From an uncultured Lachnospiraceae bacterium (lineage in GTDB: Bacteria > Bacillota > Clostridia > Lachnospirales > Lachnospiraceae): DNA of 8,304 bases. Shown piece after piece: positions 5,450 to 8,304 of the stretch (its first letter is position 1; each line of letters begins with the position of its first letter). The position numbers were made by a program, and so were the translations under genes. Below the pieces are notes generated by a model. It was given only the letters and a program-made list of their open reading frames with translations. It searched no databases and was not told the DNA's origin. Location of the stretch: NCBI GenBank assembly GCA_902797785.1, contig CADBUD010000024.1, positions 1 to 8,304 of the forward strand, read 5' to 3'.

Positions 5450-8304
5450 TGGATAAAACAGAAATATTGATTACCGCGGGAAATGTCTGTGACCTGCCGC
5501 AGGAGTTGATGAAAGATATGCCCATCGCGATTCTTCCACATTATGTCTGTACCAGTGAGGGGAGATTTTTGGATGGAGTAGAAATTGATCCGGACGGACT
5601 CTTGGCCTACATGGAACGGGAGCCAGATGGAATGGTGGATTCCTTTGCCCCGTCGGTGGATGATTATCGTGAGTTTTTTGTGGAAAAATTAACGGATGTA
5701 AAGCAGATCCTTCATATTTCCATGGGAAAGAAAACGTCTGCAGGATATGAAAATGCAAAAAAAGCGGCCAGTCAGATTTCCAAGGTCGTCGTCTTTGATT
5801 CCGGACATTTATCCAGTGGGCAGGGCCTGTTGGTATTAAAGGCGGCGTTAATGGCAAAAGAAAAAAAGAGCATGGAGCAGATTGTTTCTGCCCTCGCCAA
5901 ATTAAAACGACGTGCCTCCTCGAGCTTTTTGATCCGGGATACAGAATATATGCGCAGGGCAGGAAAAATCACCAAGAGGCTGGAGACCATTTGCAACCGT
6001 CTTTTGGTTCATCCTGTACTGGGCATGAAGCACAGCCGGCTGGCTGGAAAGAGAATCTTATTTGGAAGCTGGGAACGGGTGGTGAAGCGTTTCATCCAGG
6101 ATTCCTTTCATGGTCCGTGGCAGATTGACACAGAAATGCTGTTCATCACGCATGTGGGGATGGGAGAAGGAGAGCTGAGCCTGATTCGTCAGGAGGTAGA
6201 ACGGCATATTCATTTTGAACATATCTACTTCCAAAAATCCTCTGCGGCGATTGCATCCAATGTAGGCGCGGGAGCCTTTGGCCTGTTGTTTTTAAGAAAG
6301 TCAAAAGACAATAAAAAAGAAGAGGGACACGAAAAAAAGGACAAGGTCTCTTTGATCGGAAGCATCCGGAATCTGGTCGGGCAGACTCTGATGAGGGAGG
6401 AGTTTACGATTCAGCATGTCGTGATGAATCTGGTGCTGGCTGCTGCGTTTTTTGGGGGATTGACTTCTCTGGTCATTAGTTTGATTTTGGGGGCGTGGGA
6501 AAGTGCGATTACTGTGGGATTGATGCTGGGTGTCGTGATCCTTTCCATTTATCTGTCCCTGTACCGAAGCTCACTGTCGGCAGGACTGACGATCTGTCTG
6601 CTGGCTAACTCGGTATTGTTCCCGGTCATGTTCTTTTTTTCCGGAGGAATATACAGCGGAATGCCGGTCTGGTTCGTTCTGGGTCTGATCTTTGACTTTA
6701 TGATTTTAAAGGGATGGGTCAGTATTGCAGTCTTTGTATTCAACGTAATTATTATGTTCGGCAGTATCTATCTGGCGGAACTCTATCCGCAGCTGCTCCG
6801 TCCGGTTCCAGAAAATTATATGATGGGTGATGTGATGCAGACCGTCTTTGTTGTGGCCTGTATTATGGGAATTATCGTAAAATTCCAGTCCTACGTTTAT
6901 GACAAACAGAAAAAGCAGCTGGAGGAGCATGAAAAGGAGCTGTTGGCAGCTAATAGCGCAAAGGATATTTTCCTGGCAAATATGTCACATGAGATTCGGA
7001 CTCCGATCAATGGAATCATTGGTATGGATACCATGCTGCTGCGGGAATGTGAAGGGGATCCAAAGCTGACAGAATACGGAAAAAATATTCAGAGCGCGAG
7101 TCAGTCCCTGCTGTCTATTGTCAATGATATTTTGGATATTTCCAAGATTGAATCCGGTCGATTGGAAATTCTTCCGGTAGAGTACGATCTCTTTTCTGTT
7201 ATCAATGACTGCTATGTCGTTACCAAGGCCAGGATTCAAAATAAGGATATTGCATTTACTGTGCGCCTGAATCCGGCAATTCCTTCGGGACTCTACGGAG
7301 ATGAGGTGCGCCTGCGCCAGATCATCAATAATATCTTATCGAACGGGGTCAAATATACTTCAGAGGGAAGTGTGACGCTGGATATTGATATGGAAAAGCG
7401 GGGAGATGCCACGGTAATACTTCTGATTACCGTATCCGATACCGGAATCGGTGTCCGGGCAGAAGACATCGGCAAGATTTTTGACAGCTTTACCCGCTTG
7501 GATGAAATGAGGAACCGGAATATCGAAGGAACCGGGCTGGGACTCAATCTTACGAAAAATCTGGTGGAAATGATGGGAGGAACCATCCATGTTGATAGTA
7601 TCTATGGTCAGGGAACGACATTTACCGTACGGATTCCCCAGGCAATCAGAAAACGGACACCGGTAGGAGATTTTGAGACCCGTCTGATGGAAATCCGAAA
7701 GACAAGCGGAAAGAAGGAGGAACAGCTGGTCGCGCCAACAGCAAGAGTTCTGGTCGTGGATGATGTGGAAATGAATCTGATGGTCGTATCCGGACTGCTG
7801 AAGCATACGAAGATCACAGTAGATACCGCCGTGTCCGGCAGTGAGGCACTGCAGCTGGCAGCAGAGATGGAATATGATATTATCTTTATGGATCATCTGA
7901 TGCCTGGCATGGATGGTGTGGAGTGCTTTAGAAAATTACGGGCCATGCCGGAAAAGAAGAACCTGCGTACCCCAGTCATCGTCCTGACAGCAAATGCTAT
8001 CCTTGGTGCCAGAGAAGATTATATGAAGATGGGATTTTCCGACTACCTGTCCAAGCCGATTGAGGAAGAGGCTCTTTATCAGATCTTAGAGACCTATCTT
8101 CCGAAGGAAAAAATAGAGTATGAATCGACAAAGAAGGAACAGAAACCAGAGCCGGTTCAGGAAACTTCGCCGGAAAAGCTTCCGTCTGTCATTCTTTTGC
8201 CGGACCGCTCCTCACAGCAATATTCTGTGAGGGAAGAAAGTTCGTCGGCATCTGACCCGGCAGAGAGCCTATCGACAGAGCCGTCCCCATCGACTGGAAG
8301 CTGG
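5446..8304 (+). CDS. DegV-domain/six-helix hybrid histidine kinase fusion (3' partial)
   Basis: An uninterrupted frame of 953 residues runs off the window end. ATG 5446 forms an ATGA overlap with the previous stop, 6 nt after GGGAGGG (5433-5439); ATG 5449 is an alternative. Residues 5-285 resemble DegV/FakB fatty-acid-binding proteins: ILITAGNVCDLP (family ITDSTADLP), DSFAPSVDDY (TSQPSV), ISMGKKTSAGYENA (ISSxLSGTYQSA), VVVFDSGHLSSGQG, DTEYMRRAGKIT (LEYLKKGGRIS), LLVHPVLGM and ASNVGAGAFGL (GTHVGPGALG). A Lys/Glu-rich linker (284-300) leads to about six membrane helices (322-482) and a helical stalk (482-505). HisKA carries H515 (MSHEIRTPINGI). The HATPase has N633, DTGIG 665-669 and EGTGLGL 694-700. 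The receiver has D772/D773, D816 (FMDHLMPGMDG), T848 and K870. The tail from 888 is rich in Pro, Glu and Ser. The inferred role is a kinase whose activity responds to a DegV-bound lipid; the ligand is unproven. Confidence 0.88.
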   Translation, partial: MMDKTEILITAGNVCDLPQELMKDMPIAILPHYVCTSEGRFLDGVEIDPDGLLAYMEREPDGMVDSFAPSVDDYREFFVEKLTDVKQILHISMGKKTSAGYENAKKAASQISKVVVFDSGHLSSGQGLLVLKAALMAKEKKSMEQIVSALAKLKRRASSSFLIRDTEYMRRAGKITKRLETICNRLLVHPVLGMKHSRLAGKRILFGSWERVVKRFIQDSFHGPWQIDTEMLFITHVGMGEGELSLIRQEVERHIHFEHIYFQKSSAAIASNVGAGAFGLLFLRKSKDNKKEEGHEKKDKVSLIGSIRNLVGQTLMREEFTIQHVVMNLVLAAAFFGGLTSLVISLILGAWESAITVGLMLGVVILSIYLSLYRSSLSAGLTICLLANSVLFPVMFFFSGGIYSGMPVWFVLGLIFDFMILKGWVSIAVFVFNVIIMFGSIYLAELYPQLLRPVPENYMMGDVMQTVFVVACIMGIIVKFQSYVYDKQKKQLEEHEKELLAANSAKDIFLANMSHEIRTPINGIIGMDTMLLRECEGDPKLTEYGKNIQSASQSLLSIVNDILDISKIESGRLEILPVEYDLFSVINDCYVVTKARIQNKDIAFTVRLNPAIPSGLYGDEVRLRQIINNILSNGVKYTSEGSVTLDIDMEKRGDATVILLITVSDTGIGVRAEDIGKIFDSFTRLDEMRNRNIEGTGLGLNLTKNLVEMMGGTIHVDSIYGQGTTFTVRIPQAIRKRTPVGDFETRLMEIRKTSGKKEEQLVAPTARVLVVDDVEMNLMVVSGLLKHTKITVDTAVSGSEALQLAAEMEYDIIFMDHLMPGMDGVECFRKLRAMPEKKNLRTPVIVLTANAILGAREDYMKMGFSDYLSKPIEEEALYQILETYLPKEKIEYESTKKEQKPEPVQETSPEKLPSVILLPDRSSQQYSVREESSSASDPAESLSTEPSPSTGSW
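5458..6300 (+). other. DegV-like domain at the N-terminus of the kinase
   Basis: This segment encodes residues 5-285, about the full length of a normal stand-alone DegV/FakB protein (roughly 280 residues), so the domain is complete. Stand-alone members bind a fatty acid and present it to the FakA kinase. Most landmark motifs are recognisable but altered at positions that are usually conserved for ligand carboxylate binding: Thr-Ser-Gln-Pro reads S-F-A-P, SGTY reads SAGY, GGR reads AGK and THVGPG reads SNVGAG. No FakA-like partner is in the window. Confidence 0.75.

Overview
The window looks like a chromosomal segment from a gut-type Clostridia bacterium, most likely Lachnospiraceae. This rests on moderate GC, strong Shine-Dalgarno sites, a Cthe_2159-type cell-surface protein, and large multi-domain hybrid histidine kinases with six-helix membrane sensors. 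The family call is an inference from style, not a database match. All supported genes are on the + strand.

Region 1 (1-1333) is the 3' part of a secreted, membrane-anchored surface protein. It holds about five copies of a 60-bp Met/Gly-rich tandem repeat, a beta-helix-like Cthe_2159 carbohydrate-binding region, an acidic pentapeptide repeat and a C-terminal transmembrane anchor. It ends at a strong intrinsic terminator (1381-1423).

Region 2 (about 1443-8304) appears to be one signalling operon behind a good sigma-A promoter with an extended -10 and a palindrome in the spacer. Its order is: a free-standing Hpt phosphotransfer protein; a REC-REC-HD-GYP response regulator with an intact cyclic-di-GMP phosphodiesterase site; a six-helix hybrid histidine kinase carrying a degenerate pseudo-receiver before its true receiver; and a second hybrid kinase running off the window end. 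Genes 3 and 4 are 15 bp or less from their predecessors, and the last junction is an ATGA overlap.

The last gene (5446 to beyond 8304, at least 953 residues, no internal stop) is the most unusual item. An N-terminal DegV-like (fatty-acid-binding, FakB-type) domain is fused in frame to six membrane helices, then HisKA, HATPase and receiver domains. The simplest model is a His-Asp-His-Asp relay: a lipid-sensing DegV kinase and/or the pseudo-receiver kinase phosphorylate their own receivers, the free Hpt carries the phosphoryl group to the tandem receivers, and the HD-GYP domain lowers cyclic-di-GMP. No DNA-binding output domain is visible. The modules are seen directly; the wiring and the lipid ligand are inference.
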